A DNA stretch of 64,000 nucleotides from Neckera pumila. Its lineage: Eukaryota > Streptophyta > Bryopsida > Hypnales > Neckeraceae. A program made the translations under genes and the position numbers. Below, piece after piece: positions 8,800 to 20,925 of the stretch. The notes under the pieces were generated by a model. The model saw nothing but the letters and a program-made list of their open reading frames with translations. It ran no database searches and was not told the origin of the DNA. The DNA lies in assembly GCA_963969595.1 (NCBI GenBank), contig OZ018417.1, positions 3,970,501 to 4,034,500 on the forward strand, written 5' to 3'. Each line of letters opens with the position of its first letter. Position 1 is the stretch's first letter.

Positions 8800-11700
8800 C
8801 CAGAGGTAAATTGTGTCTACTGGACAAATATGGGGAATTTTTAAATATTCTAACAGTAGATAGTTTGTAGCACTCAAAATTGGAGAAGATGAGATTAACA
8901 AATTTATCCTTTGCAAACTAGTGAGTAGTAGAAATCATAATGAAATTGGAATGGCCATGGAATGAAATAAAATCTCCTTCCGTCAATTAATTCTTTGTAC
9001 TGTCACAAAATGGAAGGGAAAAAATAGGAGTCTCCTCTGCACTATCGTAGTCATAATTGAATAGTGTCCCTAAAAATGGAATGGCATGAAGTCACAATTT
9101 TCCTTCTAGTAAATAGAAAGTATTCATATTAATAAGAAAAAATAAATTTAAGGGACCATTCCACTCAAGAATTAGGGTGTCTTGTCACACATGCAATGTT
9201 CTGAGAAAGGATAACTAAATAAATAAGCCATAAGGTACCCACTCAAAATTCTCTTCTATTGATAATTAATCACTGAAGATCTGGCTTATATGCACAAAAT
9301 TACTCATTCAAATAAAAGTACCCCTCACTATCCACAAATGATTCTAAACTTCTTCTACCGCACTTGTTTATGAAATCCACGACTATAGAACCTAAGATCA
9401 CCCAATGTCCACAATCATAGATTCTTCGCACATTCTCTTATTAACTTTCAGTTTTTGCATAGATTTTTCCGATCCAAAAAGTTCCCACTCACAGGCTCAC
9501 AAGCTCACACGGTAGCAACCCTGTACCTAATTTAACAATTTGAACAAGATTGTACTAATAATAAAGTATTTGAATAATATAAACCATGTTCAAATGTTTA
9601 GTTAATTGATTTTCAATGTAGAGAACTTGTAACAATCTAAAACTTTTAACAATCCAATTATGTCAGCTACAAATATTTTCCAATTTTCTAACCTACAATC
9701 ATCTCAAATTTTGTCTTGTTATAAATAATAAACCACCAAAATAAGAATGAAAATGCGCTAGTGACATGGGAACAAGGTTGGCATAAATTAAAAAATGGTC
9801 CATGAAAAAATGCATATGAGCAATTAGAATAGTTTTGGATCATCTTGGGACCATTTCTTTGGTTTAGCTATGCACACCATATTTTCACTAAAGTAGTGAA
9901 GACTAGTAGTAACAAAGTGGTGTCAATTGAAATATGGCAAAGTGCATTTAGATCTCCTCTACAGAGGTAATAAGAGGGCTTGATGTTGACATTAACCCTC
10001 AAACATCAATTATATGCTTCTTAGGCAACCCATGAAGAATCTAAAAAACTCCTCATTGATACATTGGTTGTAAATATGGTAGGACAAATGTATGGTAGGA
10101 GGTATTTGCCTTTGGAACAAATAGTCCACAAAAAAAATAATGCATTTTGTTTTGTTACCCTTTAAATTCCTTTGACATTTGGAGCTCCACAAATGTAGAA
10201 AGGGTCGCTTTTGTGTCAAGATGTTTTCATAATTATAAAATAATTCATGACAATTGTAACTGTAGAATCTTAATTTCAACTTCATGCATATTACATGTAA
10301 GAAAATATTAAACTCAAATTCCTTACCACCTACAAGCTCAAAGTAAAGAACTTTTTTTCTATAGCGTAGATGTGGGGGGATTTCAACTTCAAAGTTCAAT
10401 GTAAATTAGATGATGTTGAATTTAGTTTGCGTCTTTTGGTATGATATAAATTCTTGGATTGGAAACAAGTAGATCAAAAATCAAAATTTGAATCCACTTT
10501 GTGAAAATTTATGGACCCTACACTGCCACAAATAAGAACAAAACACCAATAAACCCATCAAAATTTCAAAAATGCCTTTTTCTTGTGTATTGCGTTATAA
10601 TTGTAAGACGTGAAAAAAGTAGAATTTGAAAAAAAGTTCTAAAACACCATTTTTAGGAGGCAAAAGATGATTTTTTATAACATTGCTCGGAAGGAAGATT
10701 GTCTTGGAGTGTCAAAAAAACTATCAAGTAGCAGTTCCTCACAAGTCCTTCAATAATTGCAAAAATTGAAACTTGTAGGCCAAAGTACTCAAAATTTCAT
10801 AGAAATGCACCCCTACTTGCATACACATCCAAATTTGGATTTTTATAAAAGTAGTCTACTAAAAAGATAAATTCCATTCACAAGCACATGTCAAATTGTA
10901 GCAATTGATCAAAACCTCAAAAGATACAATATGGTTGAAAGGAATTTTTAGAATTAAAAGCATTAGGTTCAAATTCAATTTGAAAAATGTATAGAATTAG
11001 CACAATTAAAATTCAAATGAACCATGTACATATATCAACTACATATCAATGATAGATTACCAAATTAGACATTCTCGTACTTGGCTAAGTGCATTGATTG
11101 TACACACAATTGTATGTTTTCAAAACTTTAGTAACTTCAATTTTTTCAAGGATGTAGCCAATACGTTGTATCCTGCACTAATCTTGGTTTATTTGTAGGT
11201 GGAGGTCCCTTTTTCCTTCATTTCAAACTTCCACGTATATTATGAATGTTGTCATGATCTCAAATAGTTTTATTGCTTATATGCATTGAGTCTTTGTCAT
11301 TATATAGTTCACATTATAGGATTCACTTGCCAATATTGAATATACATCAACAACAGTTGCAATCTCTCAACGACTCATTTACAAAACCAAAATCTAGTGT
11401 GTCTCCACTAACTTTTCATTCTTGGTTTATCTTTAATAGAGTACGTTAAATATGCATTTGAGCAACTTCAAACACGTACAAAATATGCATGTGGTGCCTA
11501 CATTGCCAATTTCCTACACTACTAACATTGATTTGTACTATTCTTGTATTGCAGCATTGTATTATTTTGTCTTTACTAAAGACCATATATGTATATCTTC
11601 CAAGGTTGTCTTGGTGAACCCTAGCATTTGCAATTTAGATTTGTACAAAATTGAAAATTGTGAGATCTTCTTCAATGGGTGAATAAATCTTCCATGCACC

Positions 11701-12042
11701 TTTTTGTAATTTTTGTATTATCTTTCCACCCTTAAATACTCATTTAATTTAATTTGTAAAATCTAAATCTAAGTTGTAAAATCCCAACAATTTCATTTAC
11801 AAAATCTCAATTTCTTTTGCAATCTAAAATTCTTTCCCAATCGGAAGTATATTTGTGAATCAATGTTTTTGGATTCATATTAATTATCATATATTTCAAT
11901 ATAACACAATTCAAGGGTATTGTTAGAGTTATTCTAAAAGTCATGAAATCTCACCTTTGGTTTGGTCCCTAAATCATTCTAAGATGCATTTGAACTTGTT
12001 TTGTGGGGATGACAACAAGGTATAGTTTCATTACCCCCTCAA
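8800..12042. other. 3.2 kb AT-rich, no gene recognised
   Basis: No ORF here looks coding; the two longest (10010-10399 minus and 11452-11682 plus) have compositions like random AT-rich DNA. I found no terminal repeats or tandem structure. It is probably old transposon-derived sequence. Confidence 0.35.
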
Positions 12043-12967
12043 CTCCTAAAGGACCAACATGCGTTTTGGGGCAACACAAAAATTTTGGGCAAGTACGTGT
12101 GATTGGATATTTGCATACTTTGGGCTGAAATTTCTATAGAAGGTGGGGACGAGGATTATCTTTCATATGCACCAAGTTTTGTGACATTTGGAAATATGAG
12201 TCAAAAGTTATGCCCTAATATGTTCTTTGTTTTTTAATTCGGACAATCCGGGTAGATCCAAAAAATCACTTTTTTCAAAAATAAACATTTGAAATTGGTT
12301 TATTAGATTTATATATACGTGAAAAGCTTTGAAAGATTCATATTTTGATCAACCAATCAAACGCTACAAGGACTTTGAGCTTGCGGGCAGTTATGGATTG
12401 TCTATTCTAAAATGAACTTTGAAGTCGTTTGTTTCACTCCATTTTCAATAGTTTTCAAAAAAAAAAAATTTGTAGGAGGTAGATTGTTTATTACAACATT
12501 GCAACCATTGGGATTGGCATTTTCCAATTCCATCATTAACTTCTTAATAATTTAGTGTTTTGAGCCATTCTCTACTTCTTTCTACTCACTATTTTTTTCC
12601 TATATACTGTACAGTTTCAAATAATCAAAACATTTTCAAGCATGTAGCCAACTTGACCTAAAGAATGAATCCAAAGAAGCACAACCATTTTAGAACTTTT
12701 TTGACAATCATATGACCTTGTGAAGTGCGGCTGCTTAGTTTTTTGTAAGGCCAAAAAAAAGACTTTGGCCACTTCAAACGCTTATATCTTCCAATCTACA
12801 CAATGGAAATTTCTGAAATTGTTTCCACACATTCTCATACCAGTGTACTACAAGATCCTACGATTACATGTGTCCAAAAAGGATATTTTTCAAAAATTTG
12901 GTGTTTGTTCTAGAAATGGCAGTTTGAGAGCATTTTTGGTGAGAACATAGTCAAGGAACTTAAGGGG
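12043..12967 (+). mobile_element. Non-autonomous piggyBac-type element, copy 1 (925 bp)
   Basis: The left end reads CTCCTAAAGGACCAACATG and the right end closes with AAGGGG next to TTAA (12968-12971). The left flank is TCAA (12039-12042), one change from TTAA. It matches the family at 40458, 46289 and 50221 along its length, including the closing block ggtgagaacatagtcaagga. There is no transposase frame. PiggyBac elements insert at TTAA and begin with CCC; assignment to that superfamily rests on this. Confidence 0.75.
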
Positions 12968-13104
12968 TTAACCCCTCAAAGCAGTAAGTTACATCGAGAC
13001 CAAGAGAACAGGTCTCCAGTGAAAGTATGCAAGTTTTTGACAATTTTTTAGAAGAACTAAGTTACTGTAAGCAAACAAAACCAAAAGCAATAAGAACAGG
13101 ACCA

Positions 13105-13455
13105 AAAGAGCGCCGCTACAGGGAGTAACCCGGAGCAAATCACGTGTATATAGTATTTATTTATTTATGTTGTTTTCTGAAACGTGGACAATTTCCATTG
13201 ATAGTTTATCGATATAGTATTTCATAAACCTCAGAAGACTAACAACAAAAACATTTGTTGCTTTCAATTGCCTTCAAGAGAGCGTTGCTCTAGTAACACA
13301 GGGAGTAACCTAGAGCAGATCACATATACTGTATATTGTTTTTTTTGTTTTCTTTCTACTTTTTTTGTGCAATTTCCATTGATGATAGGTATATATAGTA
13401 TTTCATAAACCTCGGAAGACTGATAAGGAAAACATTTGTGGCTCTTAAGTAGTCC
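13105..13455. repeat. Tandem duplication, about 181 bp, two divergent copies
   Basis: Two copies begin with acagggagtaacc (about 13117 and 13298) and share tttccattgat and agtatttcataaacctc followed by gaagact. They differ by many substitutions, so the duplication is old. Confidence 0.75.
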
Positions 13456-13648
13456 AACATATTTTACAAGCCACATAGTTTTTCAAGCTACTGCTCATGT
13501 ATAGTTTAAGTACACTTTAGTTGTTGATGTAAATTTTTGGAAATGATAAAGTTTATAAGTGGAGGTTTGCATTTCAAGACACCTTATAGGCCAAAAGTCT
13601 TGATGAATTTTGTATTCAACACTATCAATGAAGTGAAGTCATGCATTT

Positions 13649-13984
13649 TTATGCAGTCAATCTATAAGTTCTTGAGAAATCTTCATGTTGATTGAGTCTT
13701 TCGGTCCTCCGTTGACGTTTGTCGATGGAAGCAAAGGCATTGCAAGTTCTTTTGGTTCCAATTTTATCCTTAACCCATTGACTTCTTGGAGCTTCTTTGG
13801 GTTGACTTGGATTCTTCTTCTTCCATTTGCAAGGCAAAGAAATGGCATTTCTTTTTCCCCCCTCCAAATCTTCAAGGTCCGCAACAAAAAAATGCCCCGC
13901 CCCATGGAGCTTTGTATAATCCACTACAAAGTCTACGAAAGAAGGCATGAGGGCGTTAAGGGAAACAAGTGTATCGGTAGCCAT
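13649..13984 (-). CDS. Hypothetical protein fragment, 111 aa
   Basis: The frame starts at an ATG (MATDTLVSLNALMPSFVDF) and ends at TAA, with mixed codon use less A/T-biased at third positions than the surrounding DNA. The C-terminal half is basic (KWKKKNPSQPKEAPRSQW, then DKRQRRTERL). I recognise no family. Isolation among repeats suggests a fragment of a mobile-element protein; a chance ORF is also possible. Confidence 0.22.
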   Translation of the reverse strand: MATDTLVSLNALMPSFVDFVVDYTKLHGAGHFFVADLEDLEGGKRNAISLPCKWKKKNPSQPKEAPRSQWVKDKIGTKRTCNAFASIDKRQRRTERLNQHEDFSRTYRLTA

Positions 13985-14799
13985 GGCTAATGAATGGACA
14001 ACTTTTAATCTCTATTTCAAAATTTCTAGCGTGGATGCCTTTGGATCTTTTACAAGAGACGACAACTTTAGTAAAGATGGAAATTAGGCAATGATGCAAT
14101 CTATATGATTTTTTTGCTAGGTTACCAAAAGATGTATAAGCCATTCAAATGTTGAAAGCACTTTGAGTTTTGGATTTGTGAAGGTGTTTCTTATTTATAG
14201 GTAATGGCTTAAGCATGCCTTTTACATTTTACTTTTACTTTTACTTTCACTTGAACATCCGTCTTTTACTTCCATAGGACATTCATCTTTTACATTAGTA
14301 TTTTATGTTTCATTTTACATTGCTCTTTTACTTTTCATTTTACATCCATTGACTACATTTCATTACAATCCATCTTCTAAATTTCAAGACATCCATATTC
14401 TACATTTCATTAAACATCCGTACTCTATTTCTCAATTGACATCCTATTTTACATTTCATTTAATCCACTAAGGTATGCTACAAATTGATGATGGTTATAT
14501 ATGTTACATCTTTTAACCCCTACAAGTCTCTATGTCCATCAAGTGTTTGTGGCTAGATCAATCTTTATTGTAACTTTTAACCCCTAAAGGACCGGTTGTC
14601 CTCTCGAGGGACAAAATGGGTCCGGGCAGGTACCTATCGTCTCAATATGAAGTCAGATTTTTTGGGATTTTTAGAGGTTGTGTATTTTTGCAAGAGCTTC
14701 GTGGATATGTAATTTTCATGTCAATCGGATTCTAGAAAAACAAGTTATGAGTCTTTTTCAATTTAAGGGCAAACTGGGCTGTCACATTTTTGTTGACTT

Positions 14800-15040
14800 C
14801 AGGGCGGGCAGATTTTTGGGCTGCCAAGACCAGGCCGAGGTGGGCAGCAGGTGAAGACCTTGCCCCATGCCTAGTCGGCGCCCATTGGACGGCGGAGGAG
14901 GGTGGGGGCGTTTAGGTGAGCGCCGACCTCTGGTTGGAGAGGGGGGCCGGGCGCATGCGAGGCCGCGCCTCTGCGGAGCCACGCCTGCGGGGCTTCTCTG
15001 CAGGCCACGCCTCCACGCCCCTGCTTCAATTTCACAACGA
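14800..15040. other. GC-rich block inside the 1.32-kb element
   Basis: This stretch is strikingly GC-rich against its AT-rich surroundings, with ggcggaggagggtgggggcg and gccgcgcctctgcggagcc. Both strands have short ORFs (14782-15069 minus, 14867-15091 plus), a usual effect of GC-rich DNA. I see no known protein. It may be a captured genomic fragment. Confidence 0.5.
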
Positions 15041-15296
15041 TTCTTCAATTTGGATTTGTGGGTGTTCAATTTGTCAATTCTACATTGTTGAATAAGGGTT
15101 TAGGGTGAAATTTGAAACAAAAGTAGGTCAAATTTGGTAATGAGAAGAATCTCCAAAGTCCATAATTTGCATTCAAAATCGACTTCATAAGCACCAAAAA
15201 GCCATGAGTCGACTTTGTGGCACCTAAATTGAAGCATGTGCAATTCATTTCACTCACATTTGAGAAAGTACATCACTCTATGTACACAGTTATAAT

Positions 15297-15797
15297 CACA
15301 GTTGAGTAAACATAGCCACAACTTTGTCTTTGATGGATGGAACGTTCTAAAAACTTGTGTACATGTGGCTTACTACATTAGGCACCTCCATGTCAAATTG
15401 TAGAAGCATTGGACACTTTTAGAATTTTTCACAATTTTTTGATTGTTTTAACTCCAATTTAAAATTAAAAATGGCTTTGGCATTGATTTTTCTAATTTTA
15501 TATGCTAGGGTGCTTGTTTAGGATTAGTTGAAATTATTGGAAAGTTTTGGAATCATTTTCAAACTTTGAAGGCATGCATTTCAAGAGATTGGTTCAACTG
15601 TGACTAATGTGACTAATACCCCTTAGGGGTATTAGTCACATTAGTCACAATTGAGTAAACATAGCCACAACTTTGTCTTTGGTGGGTGGAACGTTCTAAA
15701 TACTTGTGTATATGTGGCTTACTACATTAGGCACATCCATGTCAAATTGTAGAAGCATTAGACACTTTTTGAATTTTTCACAATTTTTTGATTGTTT
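15297..15797. repeat. Direct duplication of about 151 bp, copies 349 bp apart
   Basis: The copies at about 15297-15448 and 15646-15797 both start gttgagtaaacatagcc or attgagtaaacatagcc, and both contain ggcttactacattaggcac and the segment gtcaaattgtagaagcatt. They are about 90 percent identical by eye. The second copy abuts the palindrome at 15595-15653. Confidence 0.85.
15595..15653. repeat. Large palindrome with 25-bp perfect arms
   Basis: The arms 15599-15623 and 15625-15649 are exact reverse complements around one central T at 15624 (ACCCCT-T-AGGGGT). After one mismatch pairing continues to 15595/15653. Each arm contains the 10-mer GTGACTAATG or its near copy GTGACTAATA in tandem. Confidence 0.95.
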
Positions 15798-15905
15798 TCA
15801 CGTCCACAAAAAGTTTCAAAAAAACAGGAGAAAATGTCAGCCCATAGGTACATGCCCAAAAATGCATTTGTCCCTCGAAGGGACAATGGTCCTTTAGGGG
15901 CTAAT

Positions 15906-16150
15906 CCAAGTCGTTTCATATTTTTTGGACCTTTGTGGAATTAGTTATGAATTTTTGAAGTTCATAGAAAAGGAAGTATGCTGTTTTCAAGGGCTGATTG
16001 CCTTTTAGGGGAAGATGGAGTGCTTGTAATAATTTTCAGTGAATTTTCAGAGGAAGAAACATGAAAGTGACATCTAACCCAAGTTGTTTCATATTTTTTG
16101 GACAATTGTGGAATTAATTATGAATTTTTGAAGTTCATAGAGAAGGAGTT
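15906..16150. repeat. Direct repeat of about 67 bp, copies 172 bp apart
   Basis: The segments at about 15908-15974 and 16080-16146 share gtttcatattttttggac and gaatttttgaagttcatag. The 105 bp between them contains a further CTTTTAGGGG, like a degraded piggyBac-type end. Confidence 0.7.
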
Positions 16151-16624
16151 GGATAGAAACATTTGATGGATGGAGTACATTGTAGATGGATGATGTAGTG
16201 AGTTGGAGGTCCCATGCAATGGAACGCTGTAGGGAACATATTGGGAACACAGGAGAACAAACCAGGACCCCTTTTTTGTCATTGCCCATAAGACTTTGGC
16301 TCACCAAAGCATTCTAATTTCAATAGAAATTAGAGTTTTCTTTCTTTCTTTTTTTTTTGGGGAGTTTGTTAAAGGAAAATAAATCTTTCAATCCACCGTT
16401 GGGATTTTTCATATATTGAATTTATGAGGTTGAAAACTTGCTAGCAAGAAAAGATAGTGTATTGTCAATTTTCTAAGCATTGTGTCATTTCAAATTTTTT
16501 TTGGATGTGTTCCACACATTTTTTTGAAGTGATTTTTGGTGGACATATGTATAACATTATCTTCAATACATTAGATTTTTTTTATTCAAAGTCCTTAGTG
16601 CAAATTTTTTCCACAAATGGCAGT

Positions 16625-16870
16625 CAAAGGTAGCTGGAGCTATCGGGCAGAGTTCAAAAAAACTTTTTTCCAAACCTTTGAATGGTCATATCTTTCAATC
16701 CGTACGGTCAAATTCAATGAATTTCTTACCACATGATCTTAGACAAGTGAAATACAAGATCCTACAGTTACATTTAAAAAAATGTTTTTTTAAGGGTTTC
16801 CTAAGTGAACGCAGCAGAAATGGCAGTTTTCAGTGTTTTTTGACAAAAAACACCCTTGGGGCTTTAGAGG
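16625..16870 (+). mobile_element. 3' fragment of a piggyBac-type non-autonomous element
   Basis: The block from about 16625 to gggctttagagg, followed by TTAA (16871-16874), matches the last 240 bp of the copy at 12043-12967 in order (tcatatctttcaatcc, aagatcctacagttacat, agaaatggcagtttt). A matching left end was not found, so the copy is truncated or nested. Confidence 0.5.
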
Positions 16871-16875
16871 TTAAT

Positions 16876-18175
16876 AGGTGAATGACCAATTCTAATGTAT
16901 TTGTTGAAGATGCTAGTTGTTTTTCTTTAAGACATCCAGAATTTAAAACTTAAAAGTAAAAAAATTTTGTGTATAGCACTTGGACATGATTGGAAACAAA
17001 AACCTCTATTATACTATATGTAGGGATCTAAACTATCAATGGATTTCAATTCATTTTTTTGATAAACAACAAGTATTTAACACTGAACAATAAAAGAGAA
17101 TTTGGATAATTTCCTATGAAGTCAAATTTGAATATATCATTTCTAAAAATTGACACAAATCGCAAAACTATAGTACATTTATAGGAATATGTATATTTTT
17201 TTTTTTTCTGATTTTGTACTTGGCTCCAAAATGATGTTGCTTGAAGTTTGATCGGTAGGAAGTCAATATAGGGCAACTTTTGCTAAAGCCCTCTTTAACT
17301 TCTAAAATTTGGCATTTGACTAACTAATATGATATATCCCAACTATAGGGCAAAGTTGAAACATTGATGCATAATAATTAATTAAATTATAAAAATAAGC
17401 TTTACAACTTTAAAATTGACATAAATTTCACAAAAACCTCACATAGCTTCACAAGCCGCTTATTTAGTGTGCATAGAGATGAAAAGACAAGCTCTTTATA
17501 CAAGTAGGGTGCTAGGAGGTAAAACAATCTATATGGGATATATAAATTCGGATTAGTAAGGGCTAAGCTGCTTATAGTTAAATCAAAAGTAGGAATTGTT
17601 TTCAAAGTAGAATTTTAGGCCTCATTTAATTGTAACAAAATAACATTTTTCTAAACATTTTGAACTAAATTAATGTGGTAATTCAAGTTAAATTTCATCT
17701 CCAATTTTTTTCTTAAAGTTTCAAGCCTCTAATCAAAAGTCATAGGCAAAGTTCAAAGAGGGGTTGAAAAGGGACATTTCTTTGACATTTTCAAATATCT
17801 TTTCCAAATTTTGTCCATAAACTTTTTTTGAAGGCTCAAAATTACAAGAGCATTTCTGGAGATAAAAATGAGCTTGATTTCTTGACTTTTTTTAGTTTAA
17901 ATTTTTTGAAAAATGTTCTACTATGCCTAAATGAGGCCTAAAATTCTACTTTGACTCAATTCCTATGTTTTGGCAATGAATGGGCAAGCTCTCATCTTCA
18001 AATTATCCTAAATCCTTTGAGGATTTATGATGGGCAATGGATTTCATTATAAAAGCAAACTCTCCGCAACTCTGGCCATCATTGTCACTAAATGTCAATG
18101 AAATAATTTCTTCATTTAGCCATCAAAAAGTTTCTTGATGGTAGATGGTCAAGTGACAAATTGGTACCAGTAGTG
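16876..18175 (+). repeat. 1.3-kb dispersed repeat, copy 1 (empty of the piggyBac-type insertion)
   Basis: This segment is repeated in reverse orientation at 37672-39016, and more divergently at about 45930-47640. Matching landmarks include ggtcattcac/gtgaatgacc at one end, ctctttatacaagtagggtg in the middle, and ggtaccaatttgtcacttga or its complement at the other end. It contains the foldback at 17606-17950. No ORF is shared among copies. The type of element is unknown. Confidence 0.85.
17606..17950. repeat. Foldback element FB1 within the 1.3-kb repeat
   Basis: The arms agtagaattttaggcctcat and atgaggcctaaaattctact are exact complements and pairing continues inward, with the inner arms meeting near a centre rich in ttttgtccataa. 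The same foldback sits at the same place in the other two copies of the 1.3-kb repeat. Confidence 0.8.
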
Positions 18176-18749
18176 TTGAATACCTATGACTACAATAGAC
18201 TTTGGACAATATTTTGGCTATATTTTAGACTTTCTAGCTAATACTGGATGGGTTTTTTTCTCAACAAGTTAGTCATTTAGTTCTTGTTGACTTCAACAAT
18301 TTCTCTTCTTCATTTTTATTTTGACTTTCTATAAAGTCATTATTTTTTTGTTGGTCACCATATCCTACAACTATGGTAGTATGTAATTGCAAGAAGTAAA
18401 ATCTATTTTGTAATTCAAAATCTTACTCTAAGAGGCATTTATCTCTGATGACTCCTTCGGGGTTTTGAATAAAAACTGTTTGTAATGCAAAGAATACTCT
18501 ATGAGGCATTTATTCCTAATGACTCCTAAGGGATTTTGAGCAAAACATAGGTGAGCTATAAAATATGACTTCAACAACTTGATGAGGTTTTTATCTATAG
18601 CATTTGCATAATGCATCATGAATAGAAACTATCCATATTGTCAACTTTAAAAGATTGACAAATTCAAAGATTGCAAGGTTAAAATAATGTTCAAAGATTT
18701 AATCATAAAGTCACCATTATTTCTAATATTATTCTTTTAAACTCCAAAC

Positions 18750-19440
18750 TTATTGTATAGTTTGCATTCATTTTTTTATAAAAAAATATTAGACAATATT
18801 CCAAATAAATTTCAAAATTGTTGTACAAAAAATTAGGGGTTTAAGTATGTTGAGAAGTTAGAAAAACTTTTTCTTCTAACCTCAAATGCTATAATCTTGC
18901 AATGTATAGTTTGTGTTCATTTTTTTTATAAGAAATTATTAGGCAATACCAATTTCAAAATGGTTGTATTGGAACTTAGAAATTTAGGTGTTGAGCATTT
19001 CATCAAATTAGAAAAAACTATCTCTTCTAATTTCAAATGCTATAATCTTGCAATCGATATAATTGATGTTTCCTCAATTTTTCCATACATTTCTATAAGA
19101 AATCTAGTATCGTTTTGTATCATTGAGTTTCAAAATATATAATTGTTTTCTATTCAAATTTTCTCAATGCCCTAATATATGGAAAATTCTTGAGAGTTTA
19201 TTTCCAAAACATACCTTCTAGAAAAAACTCTCTTCTAACTCAAAGGCTATAATCTTGCAGTCTACATGTTTGATGTTCCTTCAAGTTTTTGTAGATATTT
19301 CTATAAAAAAATCTAATACAGTTTTGTGTGGTTGAAATTCCAAATATATATAATTTTTTTCTTTTCAAATTTTTCTCAATGCCCTAAAACCTGGCAAATT
19401 CTTGAGAATTTATTCCCGAAACATACCTTGGACCATTGTT
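18750..19440. repeat. Degenerate tandem repeat, about 200-bp units
   Basis: Two to three units share the block agaaaaaactctcttctaa followed by gctataatcttgca, at about 18860, 19010 and 19213, then tttctataagaaatct and ctcaatgcccta. Divergence and length differences indicate an old array. The ORFs across it are incidental. Confidence 0.6.
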
Positions 19441-19736
19441 ACAATTGTCCATTCTTCTCAAAATTTAGACAACTTCCTATTAGGTACATTCATGATTCAA
19501 TATTTGAACTCTTCACAACGAGCATAACATTTGTAAACAAAGATTAGTCTTCTAAGAAAATCTTTCTTTTACCCATAACAATCCTTTTATACTCCTACAA
19601 GCTCTCTGTTTTCTCTAAACAATTGGTTCCTACTTCCTACAAGCTTTCCATTTTCTCCTAGCTTTCCATTTTCTCCTAGATGGTTCTTTCACCATCTTCA
19701 CTGTTATCTCCATCATTATAATAGATTCTAGGAGGC

Positions 19737-19980
19737 TTGTATATGATTTCTTCAAAAAAGTTTGGGCAAACTAATCCAATTGCTCAAACTTGGGAGATTC
19801 AGCCTAGGTCTCTTAATAAAAATCTGCCCCCTATACATGATCTCTTCAAAAGAATTTGGGTAAACTAATCCAATTGCTCGGACTTAAAAGAATTCTTCCC
19901 AAAAGTTTGGGTAAACCAATCCAATTGCTCGGACTTGGGAGATCAGCCTAGGTCTCTTAGTAAAAATCTGCCCCTTATTC
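19737..19980. repeat. Short tandem array, about 100-bp units
   Basis: Two full units and one partial share gggtaaactaatccaattgc and gcctaggtctcttagtaaaa, each ending near aaaatctgcccc. Confidence 0.8.
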
Positions 19981-20264
19981 TCCCACCTAAAATGGGCATC
20001 TCCAAATCCAAACATGAATTTCAAAATTTCTATCTGGGATAAATAATAAATACCAATGTTTTCACCAGGAAGCGAAGCTCATGGGTTCAGTCGGTTCTCC
20101 CTAGCCACCTGTCAAGGCAAACAAGAAAACTGTTCACAATAAAGTCCACCGAAAAGCTCAAGATCTAAGCTGAAATGTTGAAATTAGCAATGGATATTGA
20201 GTAGAAGTGTACATCAATTATGTGAAATTTATCAATCAGCAATATTTTAGATTCATGATTGAAT

Positions 20265-20440
20265 TACACAAAGTGGGCTTGCCAACAACTAAGGTAGGAG
20301 GTCCATAAATGGACCATCTAAGCCCACTTACCTCATCAATGATTGTAGTAGATTTTTCAGAGAATATGTCAATCATTCCTAGATAGGGGGTGCATTTAGA
20401 ACCCGCTCCATTTAAGGACCTCCTACCTTATTCACAACAT
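20265..20440. repeat. Nested inverted repeats downstream of the coiled-coil gene
   Basis: The segment aagtgggctt (about 20268) pairs with aagcccactt (about 20323), and ggtccataaatggacc lies inside that loop. In addition taaggtaggaggtcc (about 20299-20313) pairs with ggacctcctacctta (about 20417-20431). Two mutually exclusive folds are therefore possible. The position is about 500 nt past the stop of the gene ending at 20926. Confidence 0.75.
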
Positions 20441-20925
20441 TATTCATGGCATTACTCATTAAAGTCATCCCTACTTCACTGAAACAAGGTCAGAATTTGT
20501 ACTCTGAATGAGTCGAAGGAGAACTCTAGTATATCAATTAAGATGACATTGTCCCTCTTCATTCCAAAATGGTGACCTTGATGTAAAGAACTTCCTGTCT
20601 TTGCAAGGAGAATCGGCATGCTTCGCAAGAATCAAAATGTGCTTCAAATTACAAGGCAACAAAAGAGGGGAGGTCATTTATCCCAGTTCGATGGTTCGGA
20701 GTCAAGAGTCTCAATAACTATACGATGAGACTATTTTCAGAGAACAAATAGAATTCGTTCTATTGCAAGAGAAAAATATGGTACAATTACCCTGACTAGG
20801 TCTGGTGGTGATAAGCTAAAGTAAATTATGCTGAAACTTGGGTAAAGACTCGAGAGACAAATTAATTTCCTAAATTTCAGACAAATCAACTTTAAGTACG
20901 ATAACATAACAAGCAGTACGATGCA

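Larger units (their letters stand above)
14581..15900. mobile_element. 1.32-kb TTAA-flanked element with long imperfect terminal inverted repeats
   Basis: The left end CCCCTAAAGGACCGGTTGTC follows TTAA (14577-14580). The right end, read on the opposite strand, starts CCCCTAAAGGACCATTGTCC and is followed by CTAA (15901-15904). Beyond these the ends continue to match for roughly 45-50 bp (GAGGGACAAA, then GGGCAGGTACCTA versus GGGCATGTACCTA). Inside lie a GC-rich block (about 14800-15040), a 151-bp direct duplication and a large palindrome. It is a longer relative of the 920-bp piggyBac-type family and has no transposase frame. Confidence 0.7.

Noticed and set aside
14782..15091. Overlapping ORFs of 95 and 74 codons on opposite strands
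   Set aside because: Both arise from low stop-codon frequency in the GC-rich block; neither resembles a protein.
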